Shown piece by piece: positions 31,298 through 38,353 of a DNA stretch of 44,509 nt. Source of the DNA: Myxococcales bacterium (GTDB taxonomy: Bacteria; Myxococcota_A; Polyangia; Polyangiales; JAFGIB01). Numbering within the stretch: position 1 is the first letter of the stretch; every line of letters starts with the position of its first letter. Made by a program: the position numbers and the translations under genes. The DNA is taken from the NCBI GenBank assembly GCA_028817855.1, contig JAPPOT010000104.1:1-44509 (forward strand), written 5' to 3'. The notes under the pieces are model-generated. The model saw only the letters and a program-made list of their open reading frames with translations, had not been told where the DNA came from and did not search any database.

Positions 31298-32839
31298 ATG
31301 AACCGAACGACCGGATCCATCCTCCCCATCGTCATCGTCGCCGCGCTCTCGCTCTTCGGCTGCAGTGACGAGTCCGCCGCACCCTCCGACGGCCCCATGA
31401 TCGTCGCGTCCCCCGACCCGGGCGGGGAGGCACAGCAGCCGTCGTCGGATCCGGTCCCGCCCACCGGCGCCGCGGACCCCCAGGACACGGGCGAGCCCGC
31501 CATGGTTGGCGACGAGCCGTCCACTACTCCTACGGAGGTGCTCGAGCCGGAGGATGCCGAGGTCACGATGCCCACCGCGGCCAACGCGGCCTGGGTCTCC
31601 TACTCCAACGGGCCGCAAAGCTGGTTTGCAAACCTGGGCGAGACGACGCTGGGCGTCGACAACGTCGCAAACTTGACGATGAAGTGGATGATCAACTCGG
31701 AGGTCACGGCCCCGCCGGCAGTCGTGGGTGACCGCCTGTGGGTCACGACGGCGGAGGACGGCCTCATCGCATTCGAGGCCGAGACCGGCAACGTGATCTG
31801 GGAGGACACCAGCGTGAGCTCCTTCTCGGGGCCCGCCTACGACCCCACGACGGAGACCATCTACGTCAACCGCTGGGAGGGCGGAGTCCTCCACGCCTTC
31901 GACGCCAACGACGGCACGCTGCGCTGGTCGAGTCCGATCAGCGATCAGGACGCGGTGCGCGGCTGGTCCTCACCCGTCGTGGCGGGCAACCAGCTCGTCG
32001 TCGGCATCGCGTCCAGCGATCGCGGCCAGACCTTCAAGGGCGGGCTCGCTGTCTTCGACCTGGCGGGCGAGGTCCGGTCCCTGACCTACACGCACGCGCA
32101 GGAAACCGCGGCGGGCGTTGCGATCTGGGCAGGGCCGTCGATCGATGTCGACGCCCAGGCCGCCTTCGCCGGCTCGGGCAACAACTACACGCTGGCCGGC
32201 GACCACTCCGACTCGCTCTTCGGCATCGACCTTGGCACCGGGGACATGCTCTGGAACAACCAGCTGGCCGAGGACGACCGCTGGGCCTACGACTGCATCC
32301 TCTGTGGCCCCGACCACGACTTCGGCACCAACCCCATCCTGATCGAGTACAACGGACGACGGTTGCTGGCCGCGGGGCAGAAGTCGGGCTCGTTTTGGAT
32401 GCTCGACCGCGAGACGGGCCAGGTTCTCTGGGAGAAGGTGGTCTCGAGCACGTCTCACCCCGCCTATGGCGGCGTGCTCAACAACGGCGCGTTCGACGGG
32501 TCGCGGATTCTCGTTGCTGGCAACGACGGCGGCTCGCCGGGCACGCTCTACGCGCTCGACCCCGATCCCGATGGCGGCGGGCGGGTGCTCTGGGAGCGGC
32601 CGCTCGGCGGGCTCGTCCTGGCTCCGATCACGACGGCCAACGGCTTGGCCTTCGTGCCGGTCGGCAGCACGATGGAAGTCATCGCGACTGCAACAGGTGA
32701 GACCCTCACGGTGCTGCAGGCCGACGCACCGGTGGCGGGCGCTGCCGCAATTTCCAACGGACGGGTCTTCTTTGGCAGCGGCCTCTCCTACTATGATGAC
32801 GGCGCAGAGCCCGGCTCCTTCTACGCCTACGGCCTCTAG
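31298..32839 (+). CDS. PQQ-propeller lipoprotein, polyvinyl-alcohol-dehydrogenase-like
   Basis: A 513-residue lipoprotein with lipobox LFGCS (Cys22) and a Pro/Glu/Asp linker to about residue 95. The propeller has PQQ/Trp-docking-like motifs: GNVIWED, GTLRWSS, GDMLWNNQ, GQVLWEK. The stretch DHDFGTNPILI followed by GQKSGSFWMLDRETG is very close to the polyvinyl-alcohol dehydrogenase/PQQ-ADH type (DxDFGxxP…KSG). A CILC pair just before it may be a vicinal-type disulfide. Whether PQQ is bound needs testing: some ligands are not certain from reading. Natural role likely oxidation of an alcohol or docking of an electron carrier. It overlaps no gene and is 25 bases before the cytochrome-like gene. 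Confidence 0.87.
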   Translation: MNRTTGSILPIVIVAALSLFGCSDESAAPSDGPMIVASPDPGGEAQQPSSDPVPPTGAADPQDTGEPAMVGDEPSTTPTEVLEPEDAEVTMPTAANAAWVSYSNGPQSWFANLGETTLGVDNVANLTMKWMINSEVTAPPAVVGDRLWVTTAEDGLIAFEAETGNVIWEDTSVSSFSGPAYDPTTETIYVNRWEGGVLHAFDANDGTLRWSSPISDQDAVRGWSSPVVAGNQLVVGIASSDRGQTFKGGLAVFDLAGEVRSLTYTHAQETAAGVAIWAGPSIDVDAQAAFAGSGNNYTLAGDHSDSLFGIDLGTGDMLWNNQLAEDDRWAYDCILCGPDHDFGTNPILIEYNGRRLLAAGQKSGSFWMLDRETGQVLWEKVVSSTSHPAYGGVLNNGAFDGSRILVAGNDGGSPGTLYALDPDPDGGGRVLWERPLGGLVLAPITTANGLAFVPVGSTMEVIATATGETLTVLQADAPVAGAAAISNGRVFFGSGLSYYDDGAEPGSFYAYGL

Positions 32840-32864
32840 TGCTCTAGCGGCCGTTGGAGACTCG

Positions 32865-33467
32865 ATGACAGCAGTGCGTTCCAACTCTTCCATCACTGGG
32901 CCGTTGTGCCTCGCCGCGCTGGTCGGTGTGCTCGGCGGGTGCAGCGATGACAGCAGCTCCGCTTCGCAGCCCAACCTGGGCACGCCCCAGGACCCGACCG
33001 GCGCCATGCCCATGACGACGCCGGGTACCGATTCGAGCACGGACCTTCCGATGGCCGGCTCGCCTGCTCCGGCAGACATGCCGGGAGCCTCGCCCGCCGG
33101 CACGGTGACGTTCACCGAGGTCTTCGACACGGTCATCATGGGCACCGGCTGCAACGCGGGTCCGCTCTGCCACGGAGGCGCGGTGGGGATGCTGAAGATG
33201 GCCGATCGGGACTCGAGCTACGAGGCCCTGGTGGGCGTCGCCGCGATGGGCGGGAACCTCGCCGACGACACGAACCCGAGCTGTGCGGACACCGGCACGC
33301 TCCGCGTCAGCCCCGGAGACCCCGACAACAGCTTGCTCGTGCAGAAGATCGACCCGCCCGCCGGCGCGGTCCCGTGCGGCGCGGTCATGCCCCCGACGGG
33401 AGGCCTGGCGCCGGAGCACATCGAGCTGGTCCGAAGCTGGATCACGAGCGGCGCGGCGAACGACTAG
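32865..33467 (+). CDS. c-type-cytochrome-like lipoprotein with CX5CH motif
   Basis: A 200-residue lipoprotein (lipobox LGGC, Cys26) with GGAG 7 bases before the ATG. The domain contains C96-x5-C102-H103 (GCNAGPLCHGG), a longer spacing than the usual CxxCH haem c motif, and an axial-Met candidate in GAVMPPTGG near residue 175. Two more cysteines (NPSCADTG and VPCGAV) could be disulfide partners. The segment LRVSPGDPDNSLLVQKID and the C-terminal WITSGAAND match a cytochrome-c-like family common in myxobacteria and planctomycetes. It may shuttle electrons to or from the propeller and the copper monooxygenase of the same operon. Confidence 0.8.
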   Translation: MTAVRSNSSITGPLCLAALVGVLGGCSDDSSSASQPNLGTPQDPTGAMPMTTPGTDSSTDLPMAGSPAPADMPGASPAGTVTFTEVFDTVIMGTGCNAGPLCHGGAVGMLKMADRDSSYEALVGVAAMGGNLADDTNPSCADTGTLRVSPGDPDNSLLVQKIDPPAGAVPCGAVMPPTGGLAPEHIELVRSWITSGAAND

Positions 33468-33497
33468 GGGGGCCCTAGAGCGCATCAGATGCGCTCT
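33464..33497. terminator. Two overlapping hairpins between convergent genes
   Basis: CTAGGG-GGG-CCCTAG (33464-33478) overlaps AGAGCGCATC-A-GATGCGCTCT (33477-33497), a nearly perfect 21-base palindrome. They sit in the 38-base gap between the cytochrome-like gene (+) and the PPC lipoprotein gene (-); the first hairpin includes the stop codon. Bidirectional termination is likely; there is no T-tract. Confidence 0.65.
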
Positions 33498-33505
33498 GGT
33501 CGAGA

Positions 33506-34729
33506 TCACTCGAAGCTCAGTGAGAGCGAGTAGAGCGAGCTGCCCACCGGCACCACGCGGAGCAGGTAGTCGCCCTGGCCGAGCTCGATCTCGACGAGTT
33601 GGTCCGTCGCGCTGACATCGACCGTACGGATCGGAGACGCGATGTTGATTTGGTCGGCGTCCTCGTACAGCGCGACCTGCACGCGTCCTTCCACGTCGGC
33701 CACCGTGTACGTGAAGGTGCCGTTGCTCTCGAAGCGAACCGCGTAGATGTCCTCGGCGTCTGTTGCGCCCACGTAGCCACCGACGTCGATGCGACTGGAG
33801 CCGATCGTGCCCAGAGAGGTTGCGTCGTCGAAGGAGTTGCCGGCCTCCGGCTCCACCTCGGGCAGGGGATAGGCGTCCGCGCTCACGTCGATGTCGAAGA
33901 TCGTGCTCGCCCCGACCGGAACCACCGCGGCGAAATACACCCCGCGCTCGAGCTTCAGGTCGAGGGTGAGCTGCGTCTGGCGGACGTCCCAGGGCACGAG
34001 CGGATCGGCCTTGTTGATCTGCTCCGCGTCCGCGTAGAGCCCGCCCCCGAGACGGCCTGTCGTGGTCTCCAGGGTCAGAGTCACGGTCGCGTTCTCCTCC
34101 AGCTCGAGCCGAAAGTAGTCGCCGTCGGACTCCGCGAAGCCGCTGCAGTTGACGACCTCGGCACCCAGGACGCCAAAGTCGTACGCGACGTCGAAGTCGT
34201 CGCCTGCCTCGTCGCAGTCGGCCGGGTCCAACGGAGGAAGCTCCACGCCGCCGTCGTCGGCAGAAGGGTCTGGGTCCGTTCCCTCGGTACCACCCGTCGA
34301 AGGGGCGCCGTCGTCCCCCGCGGGTCCACTGTCGCCATCGCCCTGCTCTGAGCCGGGCTCACCGGCCCCACAGGCTTGGCACTCCAGACCGTCGCGCGTG
34401 ATCTTGTGGACACCGCTGCAGTTGCAGAGCTGGCGGATCAGCTCGTCGTCGTAGGTGCACACGAACTCGCATCTGCCCGCGCCGTTGCAGCTGCCGCCCA
34501 CGGCGACCTCATCTGTGGCGGGGCGGTAGGTCCCGTCGGCATCACAGCTGCCGCTGGCCTCCGAAAGCAGGACCTTGTTCTGGCCGAAGTCGCAGCCCTG
34601 GGTGTCGCACGGTTCCGTGGCCTCCTTGACCGCATCGGACGGGCTGCAACTCGGCAAGAGCCAGGCGATCAGCACCGCTGCGCACGCGCCCATGCTCCAC
34701 ACTCGGCTGCGTCGTTTGCCAGGCGTCAT
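33506..34729 (-). CDS. PPC-domain lipoprotein B (downstream of a coupled pair)
   Basis: A 407-residue lipoprotein with lipobox LLPSCS and a Cys-rich N-terminal part (CDTQGCDFGQN…CDADGTYRP…CEFVCTYDDELIRQLCNC). A Gly/Asp-rich linker leads to two PPC-like (prepeptidase C-terminal-like) β-sandwich modules: DGDYFRLELEENATVTLTLETT…RGVYFAAVVPVGASTIFDI and TDAEDIYAVRFESNGTFTYTVADVEGRVQVALYEDADQIN…GDYLLRVVPVGSSLYSLSLS. Its ATG overlaps the stop of the upstream PPC gene (ATGA), so the two are translationally coupled. Function unknown; exported binding or scaffolding is likely. Confidence 0.87.
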   Translation of the reverse strand: MTPGKRRSRVWSMGACAAVLIAWLLPSCSPSDAVKEATEPCDTQGCDFGQNKVLLSEASGSCDADGTYRPATDEVAVGGSCNGAGRCEFVCTYDDELIRQLCNCSGVHKITRDGLECQACGAGEPGSEQGDGDSGPAGDDGAPSTGGTEGTDPDPSADDGGVELPPLDPADCDEAGDDFDVAYDFGVLGAEVVNCSGFAESDGDYFRLELEENATVTLTLETTTGRLGGGLYADAEQINKADPLVPWDVRQTQLTLDLKLERGVYFAAVVPVGASTIFDIDVSADAYPLPEVEPEAGNSFDDATSLGTIGSSRIDVGGYVGATDAEDIYAVRFESNGTFTYTVADVEGRVQVALYEDADQINIASPIRTVDVSATDQLVEIELGQGDYLLRVVPVGSSLYSLSLSFE

Positions 34730-35940
34730 TCGATGCTCAGTGAGAGGGTGTAGAGGGCGTTTCCGGTCGGCGTGATGACGAAGAAGTACGTGCCTGCAGC
34801 CAGGTCCAGCGAACCGGTCTGCGCGCCTCCGTCGGCGGCCCGCACGTCGAGCTGTCTGAGGGGGTCGGCGCGATTGATCTGCACCGCATCTTCGTAGAGC
34901 TGCGCCAGCACTCGCCCCTCGACGTCGTCGACGGTGTAGGTCAGCGTCGCGTTCTGCTCGATGTCGAAGCGGTAGAAGTCCAGCGCGTCAGTCCTCCCGA
35001 CGTAGCCGCCGAAGTCCACGCGGCTGGTGCCGAGCGCCCCGATGTCGAGGGCGTCTTCCCAGTCCTCTCCCGGGTCCTGCTCGGGCTCGGCCAGGTACGG
35101 CTCGACGCTGGCGCGCAGCTCGTAATACGAGGCCGCGCCCGGGGTGAGCGAGATGAAGTAGGTGCCGCGCTCGGCGGCCAGCGACACCAGGCCGTCGTCC
35201 GGGCTGCGCACGTCGAGCATGGTGAGCGGCGCGTCGCGCTCCAGGATCGCGGCGTCGGGCAGCATGTGAAGCACGACCCGCGCGGAGACCTCACGCACCC
35301 CGAGGGTCAGCATCGAGTTCTGCTCCACCTCAAGGCGGACGAGATCCTCATCGTCGGTCGGTCCGACGTAGCCACCGAGAACACTCGCCTCGTCGGAGGG
35401 CACCACGCCGAGATCGTGCGCGGAGGACTTCTCCCCACCCGGCTCCGGCGCCGGCTCGGCCTCCGTGAAGTCCTCGGCCCTGAGGGTCAAGTCGTAGCGC
35501 GTCTGTCCCTGGGTCGAGAGCACCAGAACGTAGTCGCCCCGCTCCAGTACCGGTCGCAGCTGTCCATCCGCGTCGGCGCTGGCAGATACGGTCCCGACCT
35601 GCGTGCCATCCGCCGACTCGATGACGCCCGACAGCCTTCCGTCGTCGGACTCGAGATTCGCGATCACCTCGGCCGTCTGCCCCACCCTGAACGTGACCTC
35701 ACGCTTGCACTGGGGATGGAGCGATCCGCGAACCCCGATGAGCTCCTCGTCGAGCTGCTCGAGGGACACGGGCTCAGCACCCTCGCACAGGTCGCACTCG
35801 CTGCTGTCGAGCTCGGTTCCATCCATGCAGCCGCAAGTCCCCTCGACGGGCTGCATCCCGTCCGGGCATGGGCCACACGCGGCCGCGGCGAACAGCACGG
35901 GCACGACATACGAGGCGCGCAACGACCACACAGCTGACAT
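34726..35940 (-). CDS. PPC-domain lipoprotein A (upstream of the coupled pair)
   Basis: A 404-residue lipoprotein: lipobox AAAACG, then a short Cys-rich module (CPDGMQPVEGTCGCMDG…CDLCEGAEP). Three PPC-like modules follow: VRGSLHPQCKREVTFRVGQTAE…GDYVLVLSTQG, GGYVGPTDDEDLVRLEVEQNSM…RGTYFISLTPGAASYY and GGYVGRTDALDFYRFDIEQNAT…GTYFFVITPTGNALYTLSLS. It ends in the same LYTLSLSIE-type strand as its neighbour (LYSLSLSFE), so the two genes are related. Start at ATG 35940; TAGATC lies 7 bases upstream and there is no good ribosome site. Confidence 0.87.
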   Translation of the reverse strand: MSAVWSLRASYVVPVLFAAAACGPCPDGMQPVEGTCGCMDGTELDSSECDLCEGAEPVSLEQLDEELIGVRGSLHPQCKREVTFRVGQTAEVIANLESDDGRLSGVIESADGTQVGTVSASADADGQLRPVLERGDYVLVLSTQGQTRYDLTLRAEDFTEAEPAPEPGGEKSSAHDLGVVPSDEASVLGGYVGPTDDEDLVRLEVEQNSMLTLGVREVSARVVLHMLPDAAILERDAPLTMLDVRSPDDGLVSLAAERGTYFISLTPGAASYYELRASVEPYLAEPEQDPGEDWEDALDIGALGTSRVDFGGYVGRTDALDFYRFDIEQNATLTYTVDDVEGRVLAQLYEDAVQINRADPLRQLDVRAADGGAQTGSLDLAAGTYFFVITPTGNALYTLSLSIE

Positions 35941-36376
35941 GGCAGCGGATCTACCCTGGCCGAGCCACTCGCTGCAAATCCAATTCGAGTGATCACGAAC
36001 GAGCACGCGCCGACCGACACGGGCAGCTTCGATGGCGTAGGAAACAGGGACACGTCGTCGAGCGGTCCGTCGCTCGCCATCAGTTCGGCTGCACATCGCC
36101 GGCTCCTGCAACATCAGCGGAAAGTTGCTTCTGATCAGAATGTTTGGACGGGTTCATCCGGCCCCGAGATTGGCCCAGTGGGTTAGCCTCGTCTTGCGAG
36201 TCGCGTTCATCGAGCTCGCTGCGCCCCGTTAGGCGGCTTGGACGAGAGGAGACATGGCGGATTCATCGACGGACTCGACCTGCCGTCCGATCACTCCACT
36301 CACACGCAGTCCCCCTCCGGTCAGCTAGCCGCCGGGGGGACGCCGCACGCGCCGGGCGCGATGAACCCCGTGAGGC
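35941..36376. other. Intergenic region upstream of the PPC pair
   Basis: 436 bases with no supported gene. The ORFs drawn here on both strands lack recognisable domains and change composition along their length. It must include the promoter of the PPC pair and the downstream end of the decayed lipoprotein. Confidence 0.45.
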
Positions 36377-36797
36377 TCATTCGTCGCAGGAGCTGTCCTG
36401 CCGGCAAGGGGAGGCATCGGACACGGCTCCTCGACCGACCCGGCTCCGCCAGCGTCGGCATCCGCCACCGCACGACCTGGGCACAGCGGCGGTCCGTAGC
36501 CCTCGTCGGCCGCAGGGCACGTGACTGTGCTCGGACGCTCGTCGACGGTCCGACCTCGGAGGACCCGGTGCCATCGTCCGGGCCCGCGAGGTCGGTCGCC
36601 CGGGACGCGTCGTCTTCAGCGGCCGCTCCCTGGCCCGCGGTACCGAACGGATCCGGCGGCGGCGTGGAAACGGCGGCCAACGGCGCGGCCCGCTCGGTGC
36701 CGCAGCCGGTCAGTGCGCCAACCAGCAGACAGGATGCCCGCGGCGCGCGAGACCACCCACGGGGTCCTGCTAGGCCGTGTCGCTTCAGGTGGCGCAA
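36377..36797 (-). pseudogene. Decayed lipoprotein with probable frameshifts
   Basis: The first frame has an ATG region followed by a signal-like stretch, LLVGALTGCG, and a Pro/Gly/Asp/Ser linker (DDASRATDLAGPDDGTGSSEVG). The linker then loses sense, while the second frame picks up a coding-like stretch (VTCPAADEGYGPPLCPG), and the third frame ends as VSDASPCRQDSSCDE and a stop. The total looks like a Cys-rich lipoprotein interrupted by two frame changes. Sequencing error or true decay cannot be told apart from this sequence alone. Confidence 0.4.
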
Positions 36798-37184
36798 GGG
36801 CTGGCACCCGCGCCTCTGGGAGGGGTGTTAGGCTTGGGCACCTTGCGCATCCGGAACTTCGAGCTGACGGTCGCGTTTGTGCTCCCGGGCTGTGTCGCGG
36901 ACCCGCCCCCCGTGATGGGCCTACTCGAGTGCGATGACTCGGCGCAGGAGGAGGTCCAGCGTTGCGATGCCACCGTGGGCCACTACGTCGACTGCTTCAC
37001 CGCCGTGCTGGAACAAAGCGCCGCGAGCTTCACGGGCTTCGACTGTGACGCCTTCGACGACTTCGACCCCACGCCCCGGATGCCGCAGGGCGCAAGTCCC
37101 TTCAACGTGCCGGCCTGCGAACCGCTGATGGGGGTCTGCCCCCAGGCCTTCATCGGCAGCGACAGCGGAGGGCCCCGGCAGTGA
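36777..37184 (+). CDS. Hypothetical Cys-containing protein (start uncertain)
   Basis: An ORF of 135 codons if the GTG at 36777 is used; a later GTG at about 36825 has GGGAGG close by. The C-terminal part looks genuine: LLECDDSAQEEVQRCDATVGHYVDCFTAV, FDCDAFDDFDPTP and VPACEPLMGVCPQAF give six cysteines in helical spacing. A hydrophobic stretch ending LPGC near residue 39 could be a weak lipobox, which would make this a lipoprotein. The N-terminal 30 codons may not be translated. Nothing homologous is recognised. It ends 4 bases inside the open frame of the next gene, so it may belong to that operon. Confidence 0.5.
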   Translation: MSLQVAQGLAPAPLGGVLGLGTLRIRNFELTVAFVLPGCVADPPPVMGLLECDDSAQEEVQRCDATVGHYVDCFTAVLEQSAASFTGFDCDAFDDFDPTPRMPQGASPFNVPACEPLMGVCPQAFIGSDSGGPRQ

Positions 37185-37414
37185 GAGCTGCGGCCGCGTC
37201 TGAACGCCGTGGGCATGCCGGCGGCTGTCCCAAATTGTGGGTCGCCCTGTTCTTGACGCACGAGGCCAACACCGCCCGCGGCTGTCCCGCACTGGGAGTG
37301 GTGATCGACCCCCGCAGCTCGCATGGTTGCTCTGCTGTGGAGAGGCGGCTTCACGAGCGGTCGCGGGGGGCTCGCGGCACCAGGCGGCGGGTCCGCCGAT
37401 CGCTCACGCTGCGC

Positions 37415-38353
37415 ATGGGGCTGTCGCTGGCCCTTGCCCTGTGCGCCGCGCTTGCGCCGCCGGCGGCGCGTGCCGACGAGCGGGACGCGCCGACCGGGCC
37501 GGGCTCCGAGTACGCGCGGGTGATCGCCCAGGCGGTGGAGGAGTTCCGGCTGCAGCACTGGCAGGAGGCGATCGTGCTCTTCGCACGCGCCCACCGTCTG
37601 TCACCGAGCGCGCGCACCCACCGCGGCCTTGGGCTCGCCTCCTTCGAAGCGCGGCAGTACGGCCGCGCCCTGAACCACCTGCGCGCCGCGCTGTCGGAGC
37701 GGCGCCGCCCACTGACCGAGGCCCAGCGCGCCGAGGTCCGCGCAGCCATCGACCGCACACTGACGCTGGTGGGCGAGCTCCACCTGCATGCACAGCCCGC
37801 CGAGAGCGCCCTGATCATCGACGGCGCACGGCGGCCCTGGAACGGCGAGCTGATCGTGCTGATCGCCGGCGAGCACACCATCGAGCTGCATGCCCGCGGG
37901 CACGAGCCGGCGCGCAGGGTGGTGGAGGTCACCGCCGGCGAGCGCCTCTCGCTCACGCTGAGCCTGACCCCGCGCACCCAGGAGCTGGGCGTCGCCAGTG
38001 GCGCCGAAGCGGGCCTGCGGACGGATGCGCCCAGCGACCCCGGCGCCTGGCCGTGGGTGGTCATGGCGGCCTCTGCCGGTGCGGCGGTCGGCGGAGGCCT
38101 GCTATTCGCGCAGGCTCGCAGCGACATCGCCGAGGTGAAGGACACCCCCCGCGGCACACGCTGGGAAGAGGTCGAACAGACCCACGACGGCACCGCGCTC
38201 AAGTCCGGCCTCGGGCTCGCGCTGCTGGGCGTGGGCGTTGCGGGCGCTGCGACGGGCCTGGTCTGGGCGCTGTCATCGAGCGACGACGACGACAGCGCAG
38301 CGCTGGACGTGTCGGCGGCGCCGGGCGCGCTGCATTTCCGGGGGCGCTTCTGA
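37415..38353 (+). CDS. Exported TPR/PEGA-like protein with C-terminal membrane helices
   Basis: A 312-residue protein. A signal peptide (MGLSLALALCAALAPPAARA-DE) is followed by a helical TPR-like region (YARVIAQAVEEFRLQHWQEAIVLFARAHRLSPSARTHRGLGLASFEARQYGRAL) and a PEGA-like β-domain (LHLHAQPAESALIIDGARRPWNGE…GEHTIELHARGHEPARRVV). Two hydrophobic helices near the C-terminus (WPWVVMAASAGAAVGGGLLFA and GLALLGVGVAGAATGLVWAL) anchor it in a membrane. This domain order is very common in myxobacterial envelope proteins. ATG 37415 is chosen because the signal begins there; the frame is open further upstream. Its stop overlaps the start of the next gene by one base (TGATG). Confidence 0.82.
   Translation: MGLSLALALCAALAPPAARADERDAPTGPGSEYARVIAQAVEEFRLQHWQEAIVLFARAHRLSPSARTHRGLGLASFEARQYGRALNHLRAALSERRRPLTEAQRAEVRAAIDRTLTLVGELHLHAQPAESALIIDGARRPWNGELIVLIAGEHTIELHARGHEPARRVVEVTAGERLSLTLSLTPRTQELGVASGAEAGLRTDAPSDPGAWPWVVMAASAGAAVGGGLLFAQARSDIAEVKDTPRGTRWEEVEQTHDGTALKSGLGLALLGVGVAGAATGLVWALSSSDDDDSAALDVSAAPGALHFRGRF

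Noticed and set aside
29999-31894. 631-codon minus-strand ORF across the copper-monooxygenase and propeller genes
   Set aside because: Antisense shadow of two genes with clear motifs; high G/C makes long antisense ORFs common.
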